Shown here piece after piece: positions 42,877 to 53,744 of a stretch of 64,000 bases of DNA (the stretch's first letter is position 1; the number at the start of each line of letters is the position of its first letter). A program made the position numbers and the translations under genes. The stretch is from Pogona vitticeps (taxonomy: Eukaryota; Chordata; Lepidosauria; Squamata; Agamidae): assembly GCF_051106095.1 (NCBI RefSeq), contig NC_135783.1:311803322-311867321 (forward strand). The letters are read 5' to 3'. The notes below the pieces were generated by a model. The model did no database searches and was not told where the DNA came from. It saw nothing but the letters and a program-made list of their open reading frames with translations.

Positions 42877-43400
42877 CCCCTTGATGTCTTCTAAGAAGAC
42901 ATCCAAGCCCAAATCGGACAAATGGACTCCATCATTCTAAAAAAACTCTGGCCTAGCCAATCGGATCCTCTGGTGACCAATCACCGATCCAAGGCCACTG
43001 CAGACCGGCTCTGCAGACCTCCTGGTTAATACTCCTGCATGCCCTGTTAACAGAGAGGAAAAACCTGGCATCCCTCAACGCCAATCAAGGAATGATCGTG
43101 GACCACACATTAGGCAACCATTTCAGGTCGTGTATGACATCCAGGATCAATGCCTTACCAGAATGCTTGGCCAAATCATTGCCGCCAAGGTGTACTACTA
43201 ACAAATCTGGTGGAGACTGACCAAAAGCCACCACCCTGCATAGCTGGCTCCACAGCATTCCACGCAGCCCTTTCCATGCTACGTGCGCTCTGGATCCAAG
43301 GCGCAGTTCATCCCCCATGGGGCTGCAGCAGCATATCGCTCTGCCCAATATACATAGCTGTGGCCCACAATCAAAATGTGCCTCCGCTTCGCTGACTTTT
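42877..43400 (-). pseudogene. Ngaro SGNH hydrolase domain, fossil
   Basis: Hallmarks of SGNH hydrolases are visible on the minus strand: a GHS block near 43370, VVHLGGNDL (the GxND block) near 43180, and DGVHLSDLGLDVF (the D-x-x-H block) near 42900-42930. These motifs supply the Ser, Gly, Asn and His of the fold's active site. The role of this domain in Ngaro elements is not known. It follows the recombinase directly, as in other vertebrate copies. Confidence 0.8.
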
Positions 43401-43489
43401 TGAAACCTGTGGTGATATAACAGAAACCAGGCCCCTGCCAAGACATTAGGGAATGATCTGATATATCTATGATAACTGGATGAAGACCA

Positions 43490-44317
43490 CTGGCTCAAAT
43501 GCTTAATTTCCTCTGAGCTATAACCCAGGGCTGCTGTGGTGGAAGCTGCACCAATTCTGAATGAGTGGGTGCTAAACCTCATTCCTTGAATGCCTACACT
43601 ATCCAGCGCTACATCCGTCAATTTCCAAGACTAATAATTTGTCAAATGCGAATTATCACTAGGCTTAAAGAAATAGATATGATCCTGTCTTCTCACCTCC
43701 AAATATGCCATTGTGGCTTTCACAGGGCAGATGATGTCCAAGCTGCACTGTGCTAGGGTGAGCTGGGCATCCTTAACTAGCTGATCAGCCTTGGATCGCC
43801 TGATAAAAATTTGCAACTTCCCATCTTCAACTGTAACATCCTGCCATCGCAGAGCTAGCCTAGACTTGTCGTTCTTACCAGATTCAACTACCTTGCTAAT
43901 CCTAAGGGCCCCAAAGAACATCAAGAATGATGTCACTTCAAATAGGGCTGTTTTGTACTCATCCCTACACAAGAGTTCCCACTGCCTGCAAACACATTCT
44001 AACAACACAGGTGATATGGGGGCTCTGGTATCCTGGACTCTACCCCTCTCTTTGAACCATCCTTCAATCATCTTTTTAATGCGATAATCCACTGAGCAAT
44101 CCCGATAGCCATTAATCTTAGCATAAAAGGCAAATACTGACAACCTGCCCTGTATCGTTCCAGGTGCTAGTCCCTTTCTATTCAGATGCACGATAAATTG
44201 TTGCAAATGTTCAACCAGTGCCGGCAAAGCCGGCTCTAGATTGACCATCTTCCTAAATTCCTGGAACTCTATACTCACAGCCGAGTACCCTTTCCTTGTC
44301 CTTGGTGCCAGAGCCAA
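43490..44317 (-). pseudogene. Ngaro tyrosine recombinase, fossil
   Basis: The minus strand starts MALAPRTRKGYSAVSIEF, a typical N-terminal core-binding start. It includes FFGALRISKVVE (first catalytic Arg region), then further on FSTHSFRIGAAS (H-x-x-R) and SSYHRYIRSF (catalytic Tyr). These are the hallmark residues of tyrosine recombinases of DIRS/Ngaro elements, which integrate circular cDNA. It is part of the broken element described at 42371-48200. Confidence 0.88.
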
Positions 44318-44319
44318 AC

Positions 44320-44870
44320 CTATTGCTCTTGTTGCATCTTCACACCAATTTGCCAGACCACTGAGGGCAGAACGTCCGGGAACTCCTTGGCACCGGGGTA
44401 TAGCTCCCTGAACAGCTCGATCTCTTGGTGCAACAATGCATCAGCTAATCTATTTTCTGTACCTGGTACATGTCGGGCCTGCACTAGTATGTTAAACTGC
44501 AGAGCCCTTAATGTAAATGCTCTAACCAGTGTCATGACCCATTATGAATGTGACATAAAGTTGTTTATGATACAAACAATCACTTGATTATCACACCAAA
44601 ATCACATCACAGAGTTTGATCATTCGTCTGCCAATAGCCAAAGCGCACCCACTATTGGGAAGAATTCCAGGAATGTCAAATCCCTGGTAATGTTGTTCTG
44701 ATGCCACTCATCAGGCCACATGCCAGCCCACCACCTTCCTCTAAAGTAAATTCCAAACCTTAGGGAATCTGCTGTGTCCAAATTGACTTGAAAGTCAGCT
44801 TTCAACCCAATCTCACCTCTCCAAAAGGATATCCCATTAAAACTGACTCCACACGCATATGCCGTGTGTG
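44320..44870 (-). pseudogene. Ngaro RNase H region, fossil
   Basis: Minus-strand segments include SLRFGIYFRGRWWAGMWPDEW and DLTFLEFFPIVGALWL (44620-44805), then NILVQARHVPGTENRLADALL (44320-44535). This is the RNase H arrangement of DIRS and Ngaro elements, with the HVPG..N..AD end. Confidence 0.8.
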
Positions 44871-45054
44871 ACTCTGGTCCTATGCAATGGGTGCTGCAGG
44901 CCTTTCATGGCATTGCACAGTCTGCGCAGGAATGCATGCCTAGGTGCTACCACTCTACAAGCAAAGTTCCGGTGTCCCATAACCTCCTAGAGCTCACATA
45001 GAGACACCTTTCGTTTCTGCAATAGTGCAGCTATCCTGATCCTAAGGTCTGTTA

Positions 45055-47286
45055 CCATATTTTTTGCTCCATAAGTTTTTTCCCCTAAAAAAAGTGGGGG
45101 GAATTATGTGCGTCTTATGGAGCGAATACTGTAAAAAAAGGTTCAGCCACCACCACCCAAAAGCCTCCCACTGTTGTGCTGGGAGGCCTCTGAACCAGCA
45201 TCAGAGGCTGCTCACCGTGGCAGCCACATTGGACCTCACCATTCTGCCATCTGCGCTGCTAGCTTTCCAGGATCTGCCTCCTGGAGCCCACCTAGAAAGC
45301 CAGCAGGGCCAACAGGCCTATGGCAGAAAATTTAAATGGAACAGGATGGTGAAAACAGCCAAGGACCAAAGGGGAAAGAGTGATTCTAGAAAGACCAGGG
45401 GAAACCCCAAAACAGTCCCCCACTACCACAAATTATGCAGTTGATTTTCCCACAGTTCGGGAAATCACAGGGATCAGCACACCCGAAGTGCAATGGATAA
45501 GTCTCACCCTGGGAAAACCACTTTCATGATCATGGTATCTCCCCTGCCAGGTAAGTATGAGTTGAAGGGGCTCCTGCACCTCCTGCCCCCTTCTGTACCC
45601 TGCCACCCAAGGCATGGTGACCCCCCTCCAGCTGCATCTCCCACTCAGAGCAGGGCTGCACAGCCCCAATCCCACCAGAGGCCTAGAGAGCTCCTCAGTG
45701 TTTTGGGGTGCCCTGTGGGACCCCCATCAAGGGTCAGGTGTTCCTCCCACAATCCTCCAGTGCACAGATATTAGCATAACTAATGTGCAGGGAAGGCAGG
45801 GAAAGTGGGAAATTCCAACTTTCAGTTAGCGAAGATGCTGCTTGTCTGCTTCCTCGCTCGTCCAAGTGGTTAGAGAGCTGGGAGAGAGACCTGGGACTGC
45901 CTGGGACTGCCTGGGACTGTCATTTTAAAATGTAAAATTTAGTTTAAAAGCTGCTTGTTTTGGGTTAAACCGTGCTTGAGTGAAGAGGTGCTCCATTTGA
46001 GTTGAAACCTGCTTGTGTAGAAATGTGCACACTTGCTTTAAAAGCTGCTAGTTTTGCTTTAAAAGCTGCCTGGGAAGCCTTTCAGACCAGCGCCGATCAG
46101 CTGTTAATTAATTTTCACATTAATTAATTTTCAATGCATTCCTATGAGAAACTTGGATTCGACTTACAGACTTTTTAACTAGTTCTGGGCATCTAATAGA
46201 GAATGTATTTCCAAAGGATGTTGCAGCAAGGAAACTATCTGTGCTTTATGCGCCAGAACACAAACTTAGCTGCTGATCACAAATTAACCCTGCATACATA
46301 GGAAAGCAAAATTCAGTCTTACTTTAGTTGTTTCCAAGTCCTTATGATTGTGGTATCTCTTTGATGTATCTAAATCAGAACAGGGCCAGGAAGTCTCAGA
46401 CACAGGGCATAGTTATTTGGTTAGTGTTTTTGGAACAGAGTTCTTGCCCGTAGCACATACTACATTTGCTGATACAGTAGTTTGAAAATTAAGAAAGTCG
46501 AAATTATTCATGACTTCTAACTGGATTACAGTACCTGTTTCCTGATTTCAGCTATTATAGTTTGTATTCAGCTTTTTTGGCTTGCCAAGAACATTGCTCC
46601 TGGCTTTGTGTTGCCTAACCTGTTGTGCCTTGCATGCTATAAACATTCAATTATGTCAGAAAACTGAGATTTGGTCTTATGCTGAGCATGTGCTACTGCT
46701 GGTGAATGGGATCAGGTTAAGCTTTGTGTTGCTGCTCTTTTGCATAACCTAAAGTAAATAAGGAAAACCAGCTGTTAAATAGTTTAATTCCACTATTTAT
46801 CCTCCACACAACTAAAAGGGACCTCTCAATGCAGTGCCAAATCAGACAAACCATTTCTAACTTAATATAGGCTTGAGCTATAGCTGGGCAGAGTTGCACA
46901 ACAATCTCATCTGTCATTGAGACATTTCTACAAGCATGGGGAGGAGGTGGATGAAAGGAAATGTAAAATATAGGTAGTGTGGTATAGGTCTTATCACTGG
47001 CTGATGGTCAATATGTACTTGACTTAAATTTATGGTGCACAAATTTATGGTACATAAACTAGAGTAGACAAACCTTTAAGTCTCTCCATTGGTTAATGAC
47101 AGTGGTAATGGTTCTTAATGCCACTGTTGACTGCTGCTCACTTTACATGGTTCAAATGTTATTCTGTTATAGTTTATTAAATATTTTATTAAACTATTTG
47201 GTTCAGAATATTTTTTCCTGTTTTCCTCCTCTAAAAATTAGGTGCTTCTTAAGGTCAGGTGTGTCTTTTGGAGCAATAAAATACGG
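45055..47286. mobile_element. TA-flanked DNA transposon without transposase, inside Ngaro
   Basis: This 2,232-bp element starts CCATATTTTTTGCTCCATAAG and ends with the complement of CCGTATTTTATTGCTCC, giving inverted ends of about 17-20 bp with a few mismatches. TA precedes it (45053-45054) and follows it (47287-47288), as for Tc1/mariner-type insertion. The interior has no transposase that I recognise. It contains a GC-richer left third and, around 45830-46200, DNA with 'ttggattcgacttacag' resembling a further MITE family. It may therefore be a deleted autonomous element or a composite with nested inserts. Confidence 0.7.
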
Positions 47287-47628
47287 TAATTTGTTTTCGG
47301 GTAGCCATGATGTCTGCTGCACCATGTCCAGCTCTATACCCAGGAAAGTGAAGGATGTGGCTGGTCCCTCCGTTTTTTCTTCTGCCAGTGGTAGTCCCAA
47401 CTCCTCTGCCATCAATTGGAAACTATTTAGGATGAATCTACACCTTCCTGCATTCCTTTCCCCACAGAAAAGGCAATCATCTAAACAATGAGCTGTAGAT
47501 TTATAGCCCACCCTACTCCTGAGCTTCCATTTGATAAAAGAGCTGAACTGTTCAAATGCAGCGCATGACACCGAGCAGCCCATAGGTATTCGCAAAACCA
47601 GTAAGGTACTGGCCTCAGTACCAAACAA
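47203..47628 (-). pseudogene. Ngaro reverse transcriptase segment, fossil
   Basis: The minus strand reads RIPMGCSVSCAAFEQFSSFI, then HCLDDCLFCG (catalytic Asp pair), then LGLPLAEEKTEGPATSFTFLGIEL. This order of motifs B, C and D/E is that of DIRS and Ngaro reverse transcriptases. It is followed by the DNA-transposon insertion. Confidence 0.85.
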
Positions 47629-48200
47629 CCCTCCGGGGACTAGAACACAATCCCAGTGATTGAGAAAAAGACCGGGGTGTGTGAAGAATTCAAATTAAAC
47701 ATAGGAGCCCAGCAAAGCTGCTCGTGCCTAGCAGCTGCTCCCGAAGGCCCAAGCCGCGCCTCCACAATAAAGTCATCCAAACCCGAGGCCAGTCCTAGGA
47801 CCCCCTACAGATCAGACAGCCTCTGCCTCACTGTAATCTATTTTATTTCTCTTCTTCATCATCATCATCACACTCTCGCCTGCTCGCACCTGATGACACC
47901 CCCCTTTCTTGTCTTCCCGGTTACAACCCAAATTAAACAAAAGTTAATTTAAACAAACTTAATTAAATAAAACAACAGATAAAGTAAGAGTAAGGAACCC
48001 TGAGAGGGAGCCGATGCAGCCCTCCCTTCCTCCTGGATACTGATTGCCAAGTGCCTCATGACGCAGTCGAATTTGCCACCGCACAGCAGAGATCTCTCCT
48101 TCGCCATCGCCAGAAAAGAGGACAGATAGAGGGGGGATTGCCCCTTAAATAACCTGTCATGCCCCCCTCTTGCCCAACTGCTCTCGTGAGACCTTATGGT

Positions 48201-48629
48201 CTCACGTTATCCGTGGGGTGGAGGCAAAAGAGAGCCGTGCTGCCGAAGCCTGGGCTCATCAGCAGCTCCAGCATATGTCAGGTGAGTCTGGGAAGACTAC
48301 TTCAAGGATTTGGAAACCACTAAGGAGTCTTCTCCCTCCCAAAGCAAGGGAGAGAAGTGTTGCCCTCAATCTAATTGCTTCCAAATCATGCCACATGATT
48401 TGAGGAAGTCTGATTGTGGGAGTGAGGAAGGATGAAAGGTGTCACCTATTGCAAGATATAAGAATACTATTGCTGCAAAGTCCTTAGTCAATATTTTGTT
48501 GAGCTTCTGCTGAGTGAAAAGGCCTACTAGTATAATAATATGGGAAGTCACCACTTATACTAGGATTACAATGGCACAATTTATTTTACTGGCAGAACTT
48601 TCACTTCTGTTAAGAAGAAGCTGTTGAAA
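48201..48629. other. Unassigned DNA beside Ngaro
   Basis: A perfect 8-bp inverted repeat with a 4-base loop (GTGAGACCTTATGGTCTCAC) lies at 48186-48205 at the presumed Ngaro edge. The remainder shows no gene. It could hold part of the terminal repeat of that element. Confidence 0.3.
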
Positions 48630-48631
48630 TA

Positions 48632-49067
48632 CAGTGGTGCCTCGCACAGCGAGGTTAATCCGTTCCGGATTAACCCTCGCTGTGTGAAAACATCGCTGAG
48701 CGGGGCAGAAAAGCCCATTGGAACTCATTAAACAGTGTTTAATGCGTTCCAAAAGGCTCCTTTACTCACCGTTCAGCGATGTTCCTCTATGGCCGGCAGC
48801 CATTTTCGCGCCCTCCCCTCGCTTAACGAGGGCACCAAAATGCTGCGTGCAGCCATTTTGCAGCTTCCGGTGGCCATTTTGAAGCTGCGGAACAGCTGAT
48901 CGGCGGGTCGCAAATCGAAGGTCGGTAAGCGAACCGCTTATCGACCGTCGCTCTGCGATTTTCGCCCATTGGGGCCGTCGCTCTGCGATCACATTAGCGA
49001 TCGAAAAAACGTCCCCGTAGAGCGAATTCATCGCTCTACGGGGCACTCGTTGTGCGAGGCACCACTG
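48632..49067. mobile_element. CAGTGGTGCC-type MITE, complete, CpG-rich
   Basis: This 436-bp element starts CAGTGGTGCCTCGCACAGCG and ends TTGTGCGAGGCACCACTG, inverted repeats of at least 15 bp. TA flanks it (48630-48631 and 49068-49069), as in Tc1/mariner-type elements. It is unusually rich in CG dinucleotides for this window. A perfect 13-bp inverted repeat lies near the right end (49013-49025 and 49031-49043, arm CCCCGTAGAGCGA). It has no transposase. A partial relative is at 29095. Confidence 0.9.
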
Positions 49068-49069
49068 TA

Positions 49070-52000
49070 TATAGTGGCACATAGGAGTGTATTCATGGGT
49101 ACTCCCACAACACACACATATGTACTGTATGTATTCTACACATTGTGAGCCCATCTCCTAACTAGTTATAGAATGCACACCATACCAACAATCCTTCAAA
49201 CAAATGTCAAAGAATTCTGAGATTAGGTTTTCCTTCAATACCTCAGTCTTCATGTGGAGATGTAGGCAGTACACATGAAAATTTTTTGTTAACAATTATT
49301 ATCCTAATTTTACCCATGTTTCCTTAAGCCTGATCTTGTAAGGTTTAAAAATCAATAAAAACTCTTTTGCTTATTTAGAAGAAAATCAGCACCATGATTG
49401 ATGCCGAGACTGGTAGATTCCTACAGCATGTCAACAAGCTGAGGGAAGCCTATCAAAAAACATGGATCCTCGTCCAGAGGTTTCTCTTGTGTTTCTGGGC
49501 TTTTCACAGATTAGATGCTGGACAGGGGCAATTCTGCAACTGTACAAGAACGCATTCAGATTTGTGGGTGTTATTGTTCAATTTGTTTTCAGGCCCAGTA
49601 TCAATACTGCTGTTGGAGCACATTTCTGTCATCCTAATGGTTTTGTTTTTAATAAACTGTTCCTGTCATTCTACAATTGGTCTCAGTAAGCGAATTCTTC
49701 CATGTTTAAGCCTTGTAATCAAAGAATGAATAGATTGGAGAGAACAATTTTAAAAACCGAAAAAAAATAGTTGCATCCAATATTGAAACTGGAAATAGAA
49801 TAAACAATGAGTTATGAAATTTCCGTCTCCCACCCCAAATAAAGAACATTCTTTATTCAGAAAGAACACTGGTTGTTTCATTCTGAAGTTTCTACAGTTG
49901 CCCAACTCTACTTTGTGATTGCTGAAGTAACCTTTCTTTCCAGAGCTGACTTTGCCAATTTTTATGCCTGTAGCAAACCTTATTTGCAGAATCATATTTC
50001 CCCTGTTGTGAGTGGGTGCCAAACTCATTTGAGTCAACCAATGTGTTAGACATTTTAGCAAACCATGCTATTGGTGAGGGTCACTAATTTAAATTCTGCA
50101 CTGTCAATGCATACATTCCATGAGGAGGGCTCAGTGTGGAGTAGGGAGGAAGGAAGTGATCAAGTGAGCAAGCAAGCAAGCTGGAAGGAGCTTTGCCTAC
50201 AATCTGAAGGTTCACTTTATTTTCCACATTTTAATTTTTTTCCTGTTCTTCACCCCTGATCTAGAAATATACAAGAACCAATAAATAGTTTCAAAAATCT
50301 GAAAACTAATTCATTCAAACCACCTCCAAATCAGCTCGAGATATGATTTGTATGACAAATATTTGGATATAAGTTGGAATGGACAATATTCACACACCCT
50401 TAGCAGCAGCCTAGGCAGCCTGATGTGTTTGGAAGAAATAGAAATATTATGTTGAAAGCAATATAAAATACCCCAGCTTATACAGCTCAAGTTTAGGTTT
50501 TGGATCAACTCACTTCTTCTATGTCTTTAATGAATCATTGTGAATTGGGTTGTTGTTGGTTTTTTTACAAACACCCATGCTCTTTCATATAATTTAATGA
50601 TTATGGTTTTAATCTGTATTCTAGATTTTCCTTCCTTTATGTCATGTTTAACGTGAATGTCATTTATTGGAAAACACTGAATCAGCATAATGCTAACCTT
50701 TGCATTGAGAAGGGTTTTTTTTAAATGTAAAATAATGTAATGAATTGTAAGACCATTACTTTTTTTTTCCATGTGAGGGGCAAGATTGGGTTGAGGGAGC
50801 TTTTGAGAACTTTTCTGACGGGTTTTTTTGTCCAAACACTAAGCCACTCCCTTACTTTAAAATCTTTTTAAAATAAAGAAAAAAGCAACTAAAAAAAGCC
50901 CAGAAGGAAACACAACACACAACAAAACTAGTTCTGAGACACCTGTAAAGTGAACCATAATGAATTACTTTTCTACAACAAAGCAAACAAATTACTTTTC
51001 AAAGTAATTGTAGCATCTAGTTAACCTTTTGAGGGCTATAATTCAACTGAAAGGAACGACAAGCCTTTGCCTCCCAAAGATATCTCATGTATACACTTAC
51101 AACAAAGCAATTTCCCTTTGCTAGGTACAGATTTTCAGCAACAGAGTTCCCTTGACTTAATATAGTTAAACACCACTTGCAAATGACACTTCATCTTGCA
51201 TTGTTCTATTATATATCCTGGTGGCTGTTCTGTTCTTGTAGCCACTAGCTGCGTAGGTGTACTCTCTTGTACTCCCTCCTCCCGCTGTGTGGATATTCTG
51301 TCTAACCTTCTAGCTTCACAGTCATTTTGAAAATGCTGTTTGAATTTTTATGAGCTGGGTTTTCTTACCAGTAAATTAAAGTTACAGAGATTTGTGCTGC
51401 CCAATATAATTTCATTTTAACTTGATTCATTTTTAAGTGCCCTGTGCATTCCTTTCTATTATTCTCTTAATATCAAGTACAAAAATTATGTTGGAAGTAA
51501 TTAGTACTCCTTGGCAGATGAGCATGTGACTGAATCACAGAGAACACATGATTTTTTTGGTATTTTTACAAGGCAAAAGCATGAAAGGAGTCAGAAATAG
51601 ATTTCATTAAAATTGAAAACCATTTGTATTTTTATTTTATTTTTTTCTTGCTTGTTGGTTGGTTGGCTTGGACTGTTCCTTCAATGTTCTTAAACTCTGA
51701 AAGAGCTAACATGGTTTAACCAGTCCCACAATGAATTCTTTTGAAGTTCAGTTTTGTAATGCAAAAAATTGCCAACTGAGGAAAGTTTTTTTGAGAAAGC
51801 ATACTTTCCATTCTTTTACATACCTTTGTCCCTGTTTGTAGTTATTGACACAAATCCAATCATTTGTCCCAGCCGGAACAGACCCATGAAATCTGTGGAA
51901 CTATGAAAATGGTGACTCACCAAGTTCCCATTAATTCAATGGATCTACTCCATTTGAGAGTAATAATTGGGTTTAGGCCACTGTTTTTCAAATTCCTTCT

Positions 52001-52259
52001 GCTTTGGCACCATATTTTTAAACCTGAAACTACTACACAGCAGGAGTCCAGCAAATCAGAGGTCAGCTCCACATCATGATTTCACATAGTCATATGTTTC
52101 ATTGCCATAATGTCTTGATTGCCATTATTCATCGAAAAGAAATGTATTTAAAAGAACAATGAATAACATATTCCATGAGGATTGCATGGCAATATAAGTA
52201 TCCTGACTTAGCTAGCCTAACTGTTGGCTAGGTATGATCACCTTGCCACAATCATATGT
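49070..52259. other. Unassigned AT-rich DNA
   Basis: No gene or named transposon was found. Open frames near 49394-49729 and 50527-50835 match nothing known. Homopolymer T and A runs are frequent at 50700-50900. Confidence 0.4.
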
Positions 52260-52267
52260 GTCCTGGT

Positions 52268-52556
52268 TAGAGATGGGCATGAACTACTGGTTTGGTGGCT
52301 TGTGCTAGGTTTTTTTGTTTGTTTGTTTGTTTGTTTGTTTTTGGCTGAACAGGTCTCCAGTGCTTCTCAGCCCTGCATCCTCTGGTGGGCGCCCACTCAA
52401 AGGCAGCGCCTTGACTTCCCTGTTCTGCCTAGTGCAGCTGCTGCCTATGAGTGAGCACCTGCTGAAGGAGGTGGGGCTGGGAAGTGCCGAACATCTGATC
52501 AGTCAAAAAAAGAACTGGCATGAACCACCGAAGCGGCATTTTTTTGCCCATCTCTG
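52268..52556. mobile_element. hAT MITE (TAGAGATGG ends), copy 2
   Basis: This 289-bp element starts TAGAGATGGGCATGAAC and ends TTTGCCCATCTCTG. The flanks GTCCTGGT (52260-52267) and GTCTTGGT (52557-52564) are an 8-bp duplication with one mismatch. It shares ends with 24163-24425. A short (GTTT)n run lies inside. No transposase is present. Confidence 0.85.
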
Positions 52557-52564
52557 GTCTTGGT

Positions 52565-53454
52565 TTTGATATACTTCCCAAGTTTATTGGCAAAACATGG
52601 CAGAAGTCTAAGAAAGAAAATGCTGATGAGTTGATAATATTAAGAGCAATAGGACTGAGCAGAATTACTGTATTAACTAATGTTGATGCACTACGTATTT
52701 CAGTATATGACGTTCTAGACTAAAAACAACGCTACTATTATCATGCAGTGATTACTAGCATTCTCCCCTCCCTTCAAAAATAAAACTCATCAGAATTAAC
52801 AAGCAGAACTTCATTCTTGGTGGACCTATCATGAGCAAGTAATTCTCTATTCTGTTCTCATGTGCCAGAATTTGTTGGCAGCGTAGCTTGATACTTTTCA
52901 CTTTAGCTGTTCAAATTGGATCTCCTCTGATGTACAAACAGTCTAAACATGTAGATGTTTTGATGTGCCACCTACACATCATTTGTAGCATTACTTCTCT
53001 GTTTGATGTCACTCAAACATTGATTCAGTTTGCTGTTTTGATAACACTGCCTTGAGACCTCCAAAGAAATCCTTCTGAAGGTCCTGGACTGAACCAAATG
53101 AAGTGCTGTAATTATTTACATTTACCTATAATTAAACTGTTTTGTAATTTGGAGCTGACAGTCCTCAATCAAGAATGAATCCTTAAGAACATATACAACA
53201 TTTGTGTCCTGTAGACACCATTGGCTTTCAGTTGTTTGATGCCCAGTGCTTGGAAGTAATTAATGACAAACAGTTATTTTGTAATTGACTCTTTTCCCAA
53301 ATGACTAAGGTACACCTACATTACATCACACATGTGACTTGACAAGAAAAACATTACTGTTTTTATGGTGCAATTTGCTTTCATAGTTTCACAGACATGG
53401 TCTCATTAACTGGTGGTGGAGGATTTCCACCGTGTTCCAGTGTTGCAGCCTCTA
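52565..53454. other. Unassigned DNA
   Basis: No gene or named repeat was seen. Confidence 0.35.
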
Positions 53455-53522
53455 AGAATCATAGAATCATAGAATTGAGTTGGAAGGGGCCATCGAGTTA
53501 GCCCCCTGCTAAGTACAGGAAT
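53455..53522 (-). mobile_element. CR1 LINE 3' end, minus strand
   Basis: 'aatcatagaatcatagaatt' then 'gttggaaggggccatcgag' is the reverse complement of the CR1 3' end, including its ATTCTATG-type terminal repeats. Only the untranslated end is present. Confidence 0.8.
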
Positions 53523-53525
53523 CCT

Positions 53526-53526
53526 T

Positions 53527-53609
<83 letters not shown>

Positions 53610-53640
53610 TATCCCACCTATCTGGTCGGTTAAGACCACT
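53526..53640 (-). mobile_element. (TTTA)n array and L2-type LINE tail, minus strand
   Basis: About 85 bp of TTTA lead into 'tatcccacctatctgg' then 'tcggttaagaccactc'. This is the same tail seen at 55797 on the minus strand and at 56790 on the plus strand. Confidence 0.75.
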
Positions 53641-53744
53641 CTTTTATATAAAATTCTTGGTGGGCCTACATAGATATGTCAAAATATATATGTGTCCTGA
53701 GATATATATATTCCTGTATATATATATATAAAAGGATTCCTGCA

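Larger units (their letters stand above)
42371..48200 (-). mobile_element. Broken Ngaro (DIRS-order) tyrosine-recombinase retrotransposon
   Basis: Reading the minus strand, the parts occur in Ngaro order. First is reverse transcriptase with the LDD-type catalytic motif (HCLDDCLFCG) at 47203-47628. RNase H follows at 44320-44805, then a tyrosine recombinase (43490-44317), then an SGNH hydrolase region (42877-43400). Such elements integrate with a tyrosine recombinase rather than a DDE integrase, and vertebrate Ngaro copies commonly carry an SGNH hydrolase domain. The copy is broken in several places, and a 2.2-kb DNA transposon sits within it. I could not place the terminal repeats, so both borders are approximate. 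It appears older than the 17-kb element. Confidence 0.85.

Noticed and set aside
45064-45774. Overlapping frames of 80-126 codons
   Set aside because: They lie in the DNA-transposon interior, overlap on both strands and match no transposase motif.
49394-49729. Possible host exon of 111 codons
   Set aside because: Two overlapping frames in different phases, no domain, and no convincing splice context. I saw no protein family match.
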